DNA of 64,000 nucleotides from positions 248,001 through 312,000 of the forward strand of contig JAPZLL010000010.1 in NCBI GenBank assembly GCA_036250225.1, in the 5' to 3' direction. The translations under genes were made by a program, and so were the position numbers. Under the pieces are notes generated by a model. That model had not been told where the DNA came from. It searched no databases and saw only the letters and a program-made list of their open reading frames with translations. Source of the stretch: Cercophora sp. LCS_1 (Eukaryota; Ascomycota; Sordariomycetes; Sordariales; Lasiosphaeriaceae). This document shows, in pieces, positions 31,072 through 41,294 of this stretch (position 1 is its first letter; each line of letters opens with the position of its first letter).

Positions 31072-31962
31072 TTATTGTTGTCTATCTGCCCAAGTCAAAT
31101 CTCCTCTCAGCCTCTCGGCCACCCAGCCTCCATCTGGGTGTCTGCCGCCGCTGTTGCGACTCCATTTTGCGCAGGCCGGACATCGTCTTTGGGCTCCGAA
31201 CGCCACCCACCTGTTGCTCGCAAAGGGGGGCTCAGGTTCCTTGCCATTGGGATTCCGGCACCCATTGCATTCCGAATGATCCCCTCTCTGCCTCCGAGCG
31301 GTAGTGTCGATCCGCGTTACGCTCGCGGTGCGAAGCCTGGTTGCCTCAATGCTCTCCCGCGGCCTCTCTCGTTTGTGCCGTGAAAAGTACTTTCGACACA
31401 AGGAGCAGCGTCTCTCTTTGCCGAGTTTACACCAGTCCGCAAGCGCTGGGTCGTTGGGATTGGCCGGCTCGGGTTCCTTGCAAGCGGGATTTCCACAACC
31501 ATTCTTTAGTGATGCTAAGCTACCCACCCGGCGGAGTCTCCCTAGGATCACCTTCCAACGTGGTCTCTCTGTCTCGTTGTGCCGCAGGTGGTTCGTACAC
31601 GGAGGGCAGCATCTGTCCTTGCCTTTCCCAGTCCACCCCCCACGTATTTGAACAACCGAGTCCGTGAGCTCTGGTTCGTTGCACTCGGGGTTCCCACAGC
31701 CGGACCGAGCAACGCGCAGCCTCCGATAACCCGGACCGCTGCCTCCACGCTCGCGCAACTCGAGATACGACTGGGCATGTTGCGCGGCCCCCTCCATCTG
31801 GCACAGACGGATGTACGTGTTGCAGAAATCGCACCGACGGTAGCAGCCAGTTCCATGCAAACCCACTCCGAAGCGGGCCCCTTGCTCCTCGGTCATGTCG
31901 CAACCAGGGTTCTGGCATCCCTCGAGGGTTTGAATGTCAGCTACCGTGGGGTTGTTCGACAT
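31072..31962 (-). CDS. tandem GATA-like zinc-finger protein
   Basis: One exon of 296 residues. Four imperfect repeats of about 67-79 residues start near positions 16, 89, 156 and 235. Each has C-x4-C (CQNPGC, CGNPEC, CGNPAC, CRNPNG) with a following EPE, then a Trp or Gly-rich middle, then RC-x2/3-C (RCDFC, RCCPPC, RCSLC, RCPAC) and a basic H-x-x-ERP tail. This is the layout of GATA-type treble-clef fingers, so zinc and probably nucleic-acid or protein binding is inferred. In the fourth repeat the second cysteine is Gly, so it should not hold zinc normally. Fragments of its 3' end occur at 13545 and 15825. Confidence 0.7.
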   Translation of the reverse strand: MSNNPTVADIQTLEGCQNPGCDMTEEQGARFGVGLHGTGCYRRCDFCNTYIRLCQMEGAAQHAQSYLELRERGGSGPGYRRLRVARSGCGNPECNEPELTDSVVQIRGGWTGKGKDRCCPPCTNHLRHNETERPRWKVILGRLRRVGSLASLKNGCGNPACKEPEPANPNDPALADWCKLGKERRCSLCRKYFSRHKRERPRESIEATRLRTASVTRIDTTARRQRGDHSECNGCRNPNGKEPEPPFASNRWVAFGAQRRCPACAKWSRNSGGRHPDGGWVAERLRGDLTWADRQQ

Positions 31963-32952
31963 AGTCCATGTTAGGAGTAGTTCAACTATGAATAACTAAC
32001 GAGTCCCTTACCATTCTTCCGGTGGCCGTTCGGTAGACTCGTGGACCCGAGAATACCACCAACAGTCCTGACACCTCCGCTCCGACCCGAGGCCACGGGA
32101 CCGGGCAACTAGAAAACGACGAGACCCAGTGGCGGTGTACGTCTCCGATACCCACCCTCCTCGCGGCCGTAGTTGGCGCATCCGTCATGGTCCTGCAGGT
32201 CTCCGGTAGCGGTTCTCGTATAGCCGGGACTCCTAGCCCTATCGAAGCAGGGCTTGCAGTGAGATGTCTGAGTGTGAGTCCCCAGAGATAGTGATGAGAG
32301 AAAATTGTTGGAAGAGAGAAGAAACGAGCTTCCTGGGAGGAGGATGGTTTACCTTCTGTGTTATCACCCATTTTGTCTCGCAAAAGACTGGGATGTTAAG
32401 TCCAGGTGATGGTACTTCAAATAGCCCGGAGGGGTACTATAAATTCCACCACCCCTCAGCAGCAAAACAAAATGCCTGTTTGATGGTATATTCGTACGTT
32501 TCAGGAGCGTCATAGGCGCTACAAATGGTACAGACAGGTATTTAATTGAATTCTACGGTCCATCGACAGAAAAACAAAACTTCTTTTCAATGTTGTTTTT
32601 GAGCAACTTGTTGCTCGTAAAAGCGTTTAGATTTTAGATCCGCCCACTTTTGTGGATGAAGATTCCCTCAGCTTTTGGTGCTTGCCCTCTGAGCACTCGC
32701 ACAATAAATACAATGGGATGCCTCTCGGATTTACCGCCGCAGTGTACCTTAGTCCTTAGACTAGAACCTCGGGTGCAACTCGCTCATAAGATCTCTTTAA
32801 CTTTCAATAATGCCATTAGGGTCTCTTAATGGGGCAATGGGCCACAGCGAGGGGGCCCTCCATGTTTCCAGTCTTCACAAAGGCGGTTGTCCTGAAAAGA
32901 GTCGATACAAGACAGCTATACCGCGCGCAGCACTAGTACGAGAGGAAACACA
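31963..32952. other. intergenic region
   Basis: Open frames here are short or lack features. A 133-codon minus frame just upstream of the zinc-finger gene (31982-32383) probably corresponds to its leader. Nothing else is seen. Confidence 0.45.
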
Positions 32953-33618
32953 TCAAGCGCTCCCACCAATCACACTCCAAACCACTGCAAACCCCTGAGC
33001 GTCATCCAGCCTTGCAATTCTGGTTGCCTTGACCGTTATCTTGATGGCGCTAGCCGCCCCGAGATTGGTCAACGCAATCTGTTCCACATTGTTCTCCGAT
33101 CCGTAGTTCACCTTGTGCTCGGTCGTTGAGCTCCCACTGGCCACCTGCACCGAGAGCGAAAGCTTGTTCTGAATCGCCGCCCCGAACCGGTCTGTATAGG
33201 CCAGAGTTGCCTTCGCCGCAACGTTCTTCCAGGTGGCTGGCACCTTGATTTCCTGGATCCAGGACTTCCCTTCGGCCAGCTTGCCAGTGTTCAGGGCGTC
33301 AGCAAAGCCAGTGAGAAGATTGGGATTCGGACTCGAAGCAGCCTCGACAGGAGCTAACGAGCTATTCACATCCACACGGCCGAACCCTTGCTCCGTCTGC
33401 GAACCTTCACGGAGGCTTGCGGCCCCATTGATCAGCAGAGCCTTGATCAGGGCCGAGCTGGGTCGTTGATTCGGGTGGTTGACCAGCAACGCCTCCCGCA
33501 GAATCGCGCATACACCAGCAACGAGAGGGGCGGCCATGCTAGTCCCGGACTCAAAACGCCAGAGCGGATCGGCGGTGTAGTTATTGGGTTGGACCCCCCA
33601 TGGGGGAGGGCTTTGCAA
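32953..33618 (-). pseudogene. 5'-truncated subtilisin-like protease
   Basis: The frame codes for the C-terminal part of an S8 subtilase: the catalytic serine motif GTSMAAPLVAG, then a helix (LIKALLINGAA) and a beta-rich C-terminal domain to the stop (FAVVWSVIGG). The catalytic Asp and His regions and the signal peptide are missing. Similarity ends just upstream of the Ser motif, where the DNA passes through a CCCCCCATGGGGG palindrome into an AT-rich repeat, and the frame meets a stop about 25 codons further upstream. It is a cut gene and cannot be an active protease. Confidence 0.85.
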
Positions 33619-33624
33619 TTTATA

Positions 33625-34165
33625 TACAAAAGGGCTCGCGAGTTAGAATGTGGACCCACGTAAGGTAATAAAAACTAGCAAATTATGGTTTTAAATTCTT
33701 TTGTGAGGCATAGGTTGTTTTGTTTTAGTAATAGGGCTTTTTATAATATATAATGCAAGTTTTATATATATTGTAGTTGGGGTCGCTGTCTGGGAGCTAT
33801 TTCTATGGATTACATATTATTCCCTTTTGATGATAGGAAACCCTCGTCGAGGAATTGAAAATGGGCCTCTGGGGTTACCCATGTAGGAGCGTAGCTGCGT
33901 ATAGGATTACCCTAACTTAGGGAAGAACTAGGGAAAGCTTAGGACAAGTCAGCTACAGCTTAACCCAGCTCACCTCAGCTCAGGATCATCAACGAAAAAG
34001 GGAATTTGGTGTGCCCAGATTCGTCGAAGATTGCCAGGCTATCAGACTTGCCACTCGACATGGATACAAATGAGCTAGACAACCTATCTCCACTACAACC
34101 TACTTTAACTCTTAACAACTACTAAATAGGCTCGCCGCACTCATTTCTATCTCAACGCACATATC
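33625..34165. repeat. AT-rich element between two gene fragments, possible solo LTR
   Basis: This 540-bp block has no ORF and is conspicuously AT-rich in its first 200 bp, with TATATA and TTTTATAATATATAA runs, unlike the surrounding GC-rich DNA. On one side it meets a truncated subtilase, on the other a fragment of a GMC oxidoreductase. The base composition suggests a mutated transposable element (perhaps altered by repeat-induced point mutation). Terminal TG...CA ends and a target duplication could not be established. Confidence 0.45.
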
Positions 34166-34168
34166 ATT

Positions 34169-34243
34169 ATGCTTTCAACTCTGATTTCTGAGTTCATGTT
34201 GCAGGAGCTCAAGGATGGCAAGGCGGCTCCTGTCTGCATCTGA
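34169..34243 (+). pseudogene. C-terminal fragment of a GMC oxidoreductase
   Basis: Twenty-four codons (MLSTLISEFMLQELKDGKA, then APVCI and a stop) match the last codons of the GMC oxidoreductase at 38121-40042, whose end reads the same up to AVPVCGA. The fragment is on the opposite strand to that gene. The only upstream sequence is the AT-rich element. It is a displaced 3' end of a close paralogue. Confidence 0.85.
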
Positions 34244-34751
34244 ATCCATCAACCACCTCAATGGCTCCCTAGTCTTTTCGGACACGAGTTCTGGAGCCCT
34301 TGCCTGTGAGAATGCGCCTAGATCCCTTGGTCTCTGCACCTAGCAACAGAGACTGAAACATGTTACACAAGGTCATCAGGAGTCAAGCTCGTCGAGATCC
34401 CCGTCTCCGTCGTAACGCCGATGCTAGCCACCACCACTCGTATGTCCGAAAACGCGGCGCCATGCGGAGCGCGCAAATGCCGGTGTAACCCGCGCCCTTC
34501 CGGCTCGGCAACGGCCATGACCTGTCACATCCCGTTCTCCTACCGGCATCATAGACACTCCGAGGCCTTCCGAGGCCGGACAGCAACATCTCCGATCAAC
34601 AACCAAAGGGCGTGCCGACTTTGAAGATGAGTTCCGGCAAGACTTGCAAGCCAACCCCACCTTGTGTCGCACCATCGAGCGCGGCATAAAGAGCCCCCGC
34701 ACCTTCCCCAAAATCACCATTCAACTCACCTCAAACACCCCAACCCCAACG

Positions 34752-35534
34752 ATGGCCCAAGCATCCCTCGCCAAATCCTTCAAAGCCCTTCACATCCCCG
34801 GCAAGCCCCTCATCCTCGCAAACGTCTACGACGCTCTCTCCGCCCAGGTCGTCGCCTCCCTCCCACAAACCATCGCCCTCGCCAGCGCATCCTACTCCAT
34901 CTCCCTCGCAGGCGGGACCACCGACACCGATCTCGATCTCGACACGCATCTCCGCCTGCTAAAACCCATTGCTGACATCGCTCGTCAGACCAATAAACCC
35001 CTAACCGTCGACCTCCAATTCGGCCATGGAGCCCGTCTCGCAGAAGCCGTCCGCGCTGTCATCGCCCTAGGCGCAGTAGGCGCCAACTTGGAAGACTCGG
35101 AGAATGAAACCATGTCCTCTCCCGAAGCAGCTATCGAACGCATCAAAACGGCATTGCGAGTTGCAAAGGAAGAAGGCGTTCCGGATTTCGTGGTGAATGC
35201 GCGTTCGGATTCGTATTTCAAAGGTGGGACACTAGAGGAGTCGATTGAGAAGGGGAAGAGGTATCTCGAGGCCGGGGCGACGACGGTGTATATCCTTTGG
35301 CCGCCGGGGAAGTTGCAGACCGAGGAGGAGATGGTGCGGGTTGTGAAAGAGCTGGATGGGCGGGTCAATGTCTCGGTCAAGGTGGCGGATCCGAATGGGG
35401 AGCCGATTCCGGGGGCGTTGACGACGAGTGATTTTGCCAGGTTGGGGGTTGCGAGGATTAGTGTTGGGCCGCAGTTGTATTTTGCGGCGGTCAAGGCGTT
35501 GAGGGAGATGGCGGGGGTTATCTATGGGGTTTGA
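34752..35534 (+). CDS. isocitrate lyase/PEP mutase superfamily protein
   Basis: A single exon of 260 residues. The start at 34752 is chosen over an in-frame ATG at 34644 because the family begins about there and the upstream codons look like leader. Motifs are NVYDALSAQV, a DLQFGHG loop in place of the usual D-x-E-x-GYG metal site, the NLEDSENE glutamate/aspartate cluster, NARSDSY and the (beta/alpha)8 barrel closing strand. The KKCGH motif of true isocitrate lyase is absent. By family it may cleave or form C-C or P-C bonds of small 2-oxoacids (carboxy-PEP mutase or oxaloacetase type). The substrate is unknown. Confidence 0.88.
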   Translation: MAQASLAKSFKALHIPGKPLILANVYDALSAQVVASLPQTIALASASYSISLAGGTTDTDLDLDTHLRLLKPIADIARQTNKPLTVDLQFGHGARLAEAVRAVIALGAVGANLEDSENETMSSPEAAIERIKTALRVAKEEGVPDFVVNARSDSYFKGGTLEESIEKGKRYLEAGATTVYILWPPGKLQTEEEMVRVVKELDGRVNVSVKVADPNGEPIPGALTTSDFARLGVARISVGPQLYFAAVKALREMAGVIYGV

Positions 35535-36008
35535 TTGGCATCGGGTTTTCGTGGAGGGTGGAAGACTGAGTTGGCGCTAGTTGAAGCATGTCGGGCACCT
35601 TGATGGACATGGCGATAAGCTGGGTGATTGGTGGTCCTCTATGTTCGTTTTGTGGATGGCATCGAGTAGTGTCAATCTCCATTTGCGAGTGTGCTCAGTT
35701 GTGTTTTAGGTATTCGATATAACCTTCGGAAGCTCAGTGGTGTGGTTGCGGACGTCGCTAGTGACCGAGATGTCGCAGTGGTGGACGCTGTTACTTGGGA
35801 CGGCTCGTGGCGTATTTTGACTTATTATTTCGCCGTGAGCCGAGACGATGATTGTTGGAGCCTGACCCGATGGGCTTCCCGCCGACGTCATCGGGATAAA
35901 TCTCTTTACCGACGAGTACAAAAGTCCCTCCATCTCCCCGGTCGGCGTTCTTCCTCCTTTCGTTCCACCCAGTGCCACGACCTGTCGACAAGCTCGGTTC
36001 CTGTCAAG
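35535..36008. other. intergenic region
   Basis: The frame of the next gene is open upstream to 35691 but the sequence lacks coding character; I see it as promoter and leader. Confidence 0.4.
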
Positions 36009-36551
36009 ATGCTCGACGAAAAGCTTGCTTTGCTGGAACACAGCCTGAAGGAGGAGAACCCGCCTCCTCCATACTCCGGTGCCGCAAAGCTGAAGTCCGC
36101 CGGCGTGGAAAAGCGCGGTTTTTGGCGGAGTGTTCGACGCATCTTTACGAGGGAGAAAACCCCTCCCCCCCGGACATGCCCTGATGGCATCTGCACCCAC
36201 ACTTGCCCACCAGGGTACCATTCGGTAAAAGGTGGCCCTGCCGAATCTCCTTGGCTGGGCCGCCTCACGATTTCTTTCGAGCCCGAGTACGAGCTAGCAG
36301 AATTTCTCCCCTGGCGTGAAAGCATCGACCGATGCACAATAGACGAGGTCACAACAGTTCTCCACCCCATATTGTCGTCGGGTTTGGGTGCGTTGACGTT
36401 TGAGCGTCGCATTGCGCTTCCACACTTCCGGGGTGATAAGAACCTGGCAGCTGTCGAACTTGTGGTATGGAGTGAGGATTCTGACTGGCTAGTTGGCTTA
36501 TCCCGCGATGAGCTTGCTGCCTTGTTCAACATCGAGTCGACTAATGTTTGA
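36009..36551 (+). CDS. small protein of unknown function
   Basis: A frame of 180 residues from the ATG at 36009 (GTCAAGATG context). The frame is open further upstream to 35691, but that part looks like leader, so the later start is preferred. The N-terminus has an acidic helix, a PPPPY motif that could bind a WW domain, a basic segment (KRGFWRSVRRIF) and a Cys-containing CPDGICTHTCPPGYHS stretch. The C-terminal half is globular (FEPEYELAEFLPW...VELVVWSEDSDWL). No family is recognised. Additional 3' exons cannot be excluded. Confidence 0.55.
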   Translation: MLDEKLALLEHSLKEENPPPPYSGAAKLKSAGVEKRGFWRSVRRIFTREKTPPPRTCPDGICTHTCPPGYHSVKGGPAESPWLGRLTISFEPEYELAEFLPWRESIDRCTIDEVTTVLHPILSSGLGALTFERRIALPHFRGDKNLAAVELVVWSEDSDWLVGLSRDELAALFNIESTNV

Positions 36552-37181
36552 GGTGAGGCCAAACCCCTCCTCGTGGTCCAGCATATCATATTCGACCGGC
36601 TCGTCACACAGAGTGCTGACAATCCAACGTCTAGGATCGTTGGGTGGAATCGCAAAAGCAGACATATGATGGGCGATTACAAGTGGTTCTATCGGAAGGA
36701 AGTCCCGGCATACGAGTCTTGATGTTGTGACGGGGTCGGGGTCGTAACGTCACATGCCGGGGAGCAGGAGTCAGATGTAAGGATGAAACCACTGGTCGGC
36801 GAGCGCTTCGAGCGGAATATGCTCGCCGAGCCAATGTAGCTCAAGTAATAATCTCTTGTCTGGGATTGGGGTTTAGGGGTAAAGGTTCGGTATGTCGGGG
36901 ACACGAACGAACGGACAAGACTTTCGGCAGCAAGTTGCAACCACAAATACTATGCATCAATGAACCATCAACGCGGCTCATCCATTTTACAATGAGGTCA
37001 ATGTGAATGCCAACACTTAAGACCATACCCATCCGGCATTGCCCGGAATGCCAAGGCGGAGCGTCAGTGCAACCCGGGCCCGCTGCGGAGCGCTGTGGAG
37101 ACGGACATCGGACCGGTCCTGCATCGTCCACACAGAAGGAAGCAAAATGAGACCAGCAGAAAATGCAAAAAGAACACCAAT
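36552..37181. other. intergenic region
   Basis: Nothing recognised. Confidence 0.4.
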
Positions 37182-37253
37182 GGGCTCAGCCAGGGCTCGA
37201 ACCTGGGACCACTTGCACCCAAAGCAAGTATGCTACCACTACACCACAGAGCC
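37182..37253 (-). tRNA. tRNA-Pro (UGG)
   Basis: Read on the minus strand, the cloverleaf is complete: acceptor GGCTCTG with CTGAGCC (one T-T mismatch), D arm with GTGT...AGTGGTA, anticodon stem CTTGC/GCAAG around loop TTTGGGT (anticodon TGG), and T arm CCAGG-TTCGAGC-CCTGG. Discriminator base is C, as in fungal tRNA-Pro. There is no intron; CCA is not encoded. Confidence 0.95.
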
Positions 37254-38120
37254 TATCTGATGATGATGCTGGTCCGAAATCTCACTGATGATGACAGCCC
37301 CGCCCCCACTGCAATGAGTCACCCCGCCAAACCACAAGTCCCTGGCAAAGAACTGCACACCAAAATTCAGAGGACGTTTCCCAAGGGGAGAAGGACTTGC
37401 TCGATGCCAAGATGTAAAAAAAAATCATCCATGACCTTGAGGCATTATTTTCAGTGCTAGGAATACTGTTTTCTCGACTGTTAAAAAACGGGCCTACCCG
37501 TCAAGGCAAGCCGAAGTGGTGTTGACTGCAGACTTTCTTGTCGCTTGGTTGCCACCCACTGGACCTTGAGCGCGGCCTGCCGCCTGGCTGCCCAAACTCC
37601 ATCCGCTGGTAAACGCGGGTATTGAACATATCACCGACTCAATCGGTGATTGATTTGTTCAATGCATTGTCACTTTGTAACTCAGCATCCGGTGGTCGAC
37701 GTCGTGACCGCGATTGACCCGCCCAAGCAACGTTCCGTGGGGTTAGTCACGTGACTTGTACCGGTCATCTGGTCGCGCAATGTTCGCGCAAATCTCACCC
37801 ACCGAAAGGATGCTGGTGTCGCGCGCATCACTGCGTCAATCAGCAAATGGTTTGCGCAATGTACTGTTATGGTGAGTCTAACGATCTGCCGGTCGCGGCG
37901 CGATTGACATTCCCGAGCAATGCTGACTCCATTTGTCAGGTGATACGGGGTCACGTGACTATCGCTGAGACGGTCAACCACCACATCACTAGATCATCGC
38001 CCACGCATCTATCTGAGCATGGCAAAGACTTTTTACTTGTTTCCGGCTTTACATAAACTCTTTCCAGATCTCAAATATTCACAAACGAAGCGTGCAACCA
38101 CCGCACCTAACAAAAACCGC
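37254..38120. other. intergenic region with CACGTG palindromes and short repeats
   Basis: No gene seen. Two palindromes centred on CACGTG occur at 37745-37756 (AGTCACGTGACT) and 37950-37959 (GTCACGTGAC). A GCGATTGAC...CCC-AGCAA motif is present twice, near 37711 and 37901. Such E-box-like sites bind bHLH factors in fungi. Confidence 0.5.
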
Positions 38121-40042
38121 TTAAGCCCCGCACACAGGAACCGCCTTGCCATCCTTGAGCTCCTGCAACATGAACTCGCTAATGAGGGTGGAAAGCATGA
38201 AAGTGCTCACTGAGGGGAAGACACCGGGGATACGTGCAAATGCGCTTGCATCTACTACACGCAATCCGCTGACTCCCCTGACCCTCGCCTTGGAGTCCAG
38301 AACCGCTCCGGGATCATTGTCACCACCGATCCGGCACGTACTCGTCGGATGGTGACCGAACGTCTGCTTGTGGATCCAGTCGATATCCTCCTGCCCACAG
38401 TACCCATTGGCGTCAGCACCCTTGGTACACGGGGGCTCAACGGGGGTGATCCCGATGCGGCCATACAGCTTCCTGATCCAGGCTACCGTGTCCTTCATGG
38501 CCTCAAGATCCATCTCAGACCCGGGAGCATAGTGGTTAAAGTTGATCTCGGGCGTCTCAGTCGGATCAGCAGACTTGAGCTTGACCCAGCCCTTGTTGTT
38601 GACTGATGAGCCCTTGACCATGCTCACACCATAGGGCTGGCGGGGCTCGGTGGGCACGCGCACCGGGTTATCAGGCCAGAAACCGCGGAACATGAAGCCC
38701 TGACCACCCATGAGGAACATGTCGCGCTCGCCGTGGGCGGGGTGCTTGGTCTTGTACATGGCTACGCCGGCCATGCCGTTGCCGCCGCTGCCGGTGCCGA
38801 CGATGGGCATCTCCTGGTTATCCATGAGGTTCTGGCCGACGCCGGGGAGGTCCTTGATGACGGTGATGTTGAACTTGGCCAGCTCGGTCTTGTTACCGAT
38901 GCCGCTGAGGAGCAGGAGTTGGGGCGAGTTGAAGGCGCCACCGGACACGATGACTTCGCGGCGGGCGAGGACGGTGCGCTTCTCGCCCTTGGCATTGGCT
39001 GTGCGCCGGTTGTCGCCGGCGTAGAGGGATTTGCCGAACAGGTACTCGACGCCTGTGGCGCGCGGCTGGCTGCCGCACTTGGTGCCGCTTGTGTCGAACA
39101 GGACTTTGGTCGCCAGCGAGGTCATCGAGACGGTGAGGTTGGCGCGGTCGCGCACGGCTTGCTGGATGTAGTCGCGCGAGCTGTAGCGGTTGCCGTTGGC
39201 GTACTGGTGTGTTACCAAGCCGTAGATGCTTGAGGTCTGGTCACGCTGCGGGTTGATCTCGTTGGGGTCGCGCACCAGGAGGTCGGCCATGGACTGCGTG
39301 TTGCCAAAGTCCTTGGCGTACTCGGTCATGACGCGGTTGCCTGTCAGACCGCCGGCGCGGGCCTGTGCCATGGAGCCCATGTTGGTGTTGAAGAAGCCGT
39401 CGAAGCCGTGGTTGGCCGTGCCGCGGGTGGCGTAGTTGTTCTTCTCGATCTTGACAAAGATCTTGTGCATGTTCTCGGCTCTGGATCACAAATACTGTCA
39501 GGCTCACACTCGCTTAGATAATAGGGGTCAACATACCTCCAGCTGTCATCACCCGTTACGTTGGCGTGGTAGTTCCAGTCGCTGTCGCTCGGCAGCCAGG
39601 TTACCATGGCATTGATCATGGACGAGCCTCCGAGGGTGGCGCCACGGGGATAGTAGACGCCCAGAAGCTTGGAGCCAGCAGGTGCGCCTGTTGTGCCGAC
39701 CCAGTAACGTCCTTCAGGGGTGAGCCACGTCATGTGGCTGTACGTGTTGTCTCGCGGGTCGCCCTCGGGGTAGTGCTTGACGTAGAAATCCCACGTCACG
39801 GTCGGCGTGTACTGGCCAAAGCCACGGCCCGGGTTGTCGTCGCCGGCCTCGATGAGAAAGACCGAGTATCCGGCCTTGGCGAGGTTCACAGCAACAACAC
39901 CGCCGCCGGGACCACTACCAACCACGACATAGTCGTAGACAGCCGGAGTCTGCGCTTGGGCGACGGGACTGCAGAGAAGCGCAACGGAGATCAGCTGGCT
40001 GAGCCGGCCGAGAGCTCCCTTGCGTCGTGACGGCAACATCAT
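38121..40042 (-). CDS. secreted GMC-family FAD oxidoreductase
   Basis: Two exons (40042-39537 and 39480-38121) separated by a 56-nt intron encode 621 residues. A signal peptide ends near VAQAQT. The FAD-binding YDYVVVGSGPGGG is followed by LIEAGDD; the second GMC signature is GATLGGSSMINAM; SGGAFNSPQLLLLSGIG and the C-terminal catalytic GHHPTSTCRIG histidine are present. The sequence around VFPSVSTFM lacks the second catalytic His/Asn seen in glucose oxidases, as in other fungal sub-groups. It should oxidise an alcohol or sugar outside the cell, making H2O2 or reducing quinones. A paralogue fragment lies at 34169. Confidence 0.93.
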
Positions 40043-41294
40043 GGCGTCAACTAACAAGCTACAGCTCCAACAACACGGATGTCGAAAACGAAGCAAGCAA
40101 GTTGAGAGACAACCCCTCACCAACTCCCAGAAAAAATACTGCGAACAGGCCCAACTTCAATGCCTCCGCATCCCCAAGTCCCGTCGTATACATCCGCAGC
40201 ACCCAGTCCCCCATCCGCCCTTAGTGGCGGCCCCTCGAACCGAGAGCGAGGGGACAATACAGAGTCATGTTAATGTCTTGGCGTCGACGATGGCTTCCAA
40301 TGACATGCCCCATCAAAAAGTGCCAAGCCGCCCTCATCATCGGTAGCACATCCGAGGGGATAGTGCTCATCTAAACACCCATGTTTTCTATGCGATATCC
40401 ACGTTCTTCTAGACGTTCTCTCCGGCACGCGTTGCCCGAGGTGGGGCTGGTCCCGATCCGGCCTCCTTACCCGGAGGAGAGAGTGTGCGTGCGGCTTGCG
40501 GCGGGCGTATTTACCCCACAGAGCGGAGAAAGGGGGAAGTGGCCACCATGACGCGCTGCGCTAATGCTCGGAATCTTTTGCCGCGGGACGGTGCAATGAA
40601 GCTTGTTTATCAATCCTGCCATTCTGCCGGAGCCTGTCAGAGGGCGTTCTCGGCCACGGCTTGGCCCGTGTCTTTGACTGGAGGGAAACATCAGCGCACT
40701 GGGCGATTATAGCCGGTCGGGCGCTCGAAAGCATTGCGTCCATCATGTCGCCAATGCAATAAGGGAAAATCCACTGGGTAGCTCCCCGATTTAGAAGCCT
40801 CGGGGCCAAATCAGCGAGGAAGGCGACCGATTTGTCCATGCACTCAGGGGGAGTGCCAGTCCCGCCAATATACTGAGCCCTTGACCCGGAGCGAGCCTTT
40901 CTTTACGGTAGCGTTGCGTAATCTTTAACCAAGGTCGTCTCCGGCAGTTGATCGAGAAATGGCCTGGCAAAGATGGGAGATTTGCGCTGTGCCCCTGAGT
41001 CGTCAAAGAGACCCCAAGTTATCGCGAGGATGCCCGTCGCACGAGGAAGATGGTATTATTACCATTGGGGTAACTCACAGAACCTTGAAACTCTTTTATA
41101 CATAAATGGAAATGCAGACGCTTCCAGAGCTGGCGTGCCACGGTTTGGCCCGGCCCTCTGTAAAACGTTCACCCGATGCCCTGACGCCGATCGCTGCCAT
41201 GCCCGTTGTAACCAAAAACCGGGACACCCAAACCCAGAGATCCAAGACCCTCAACCCCGCATCCAAGGCGCGCCACGCCCAAACATTTCGCCGC
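40043..41294. other. intergenic region
   Basis: Only short frames without family features. No gene seen. Confidence 0.45.
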
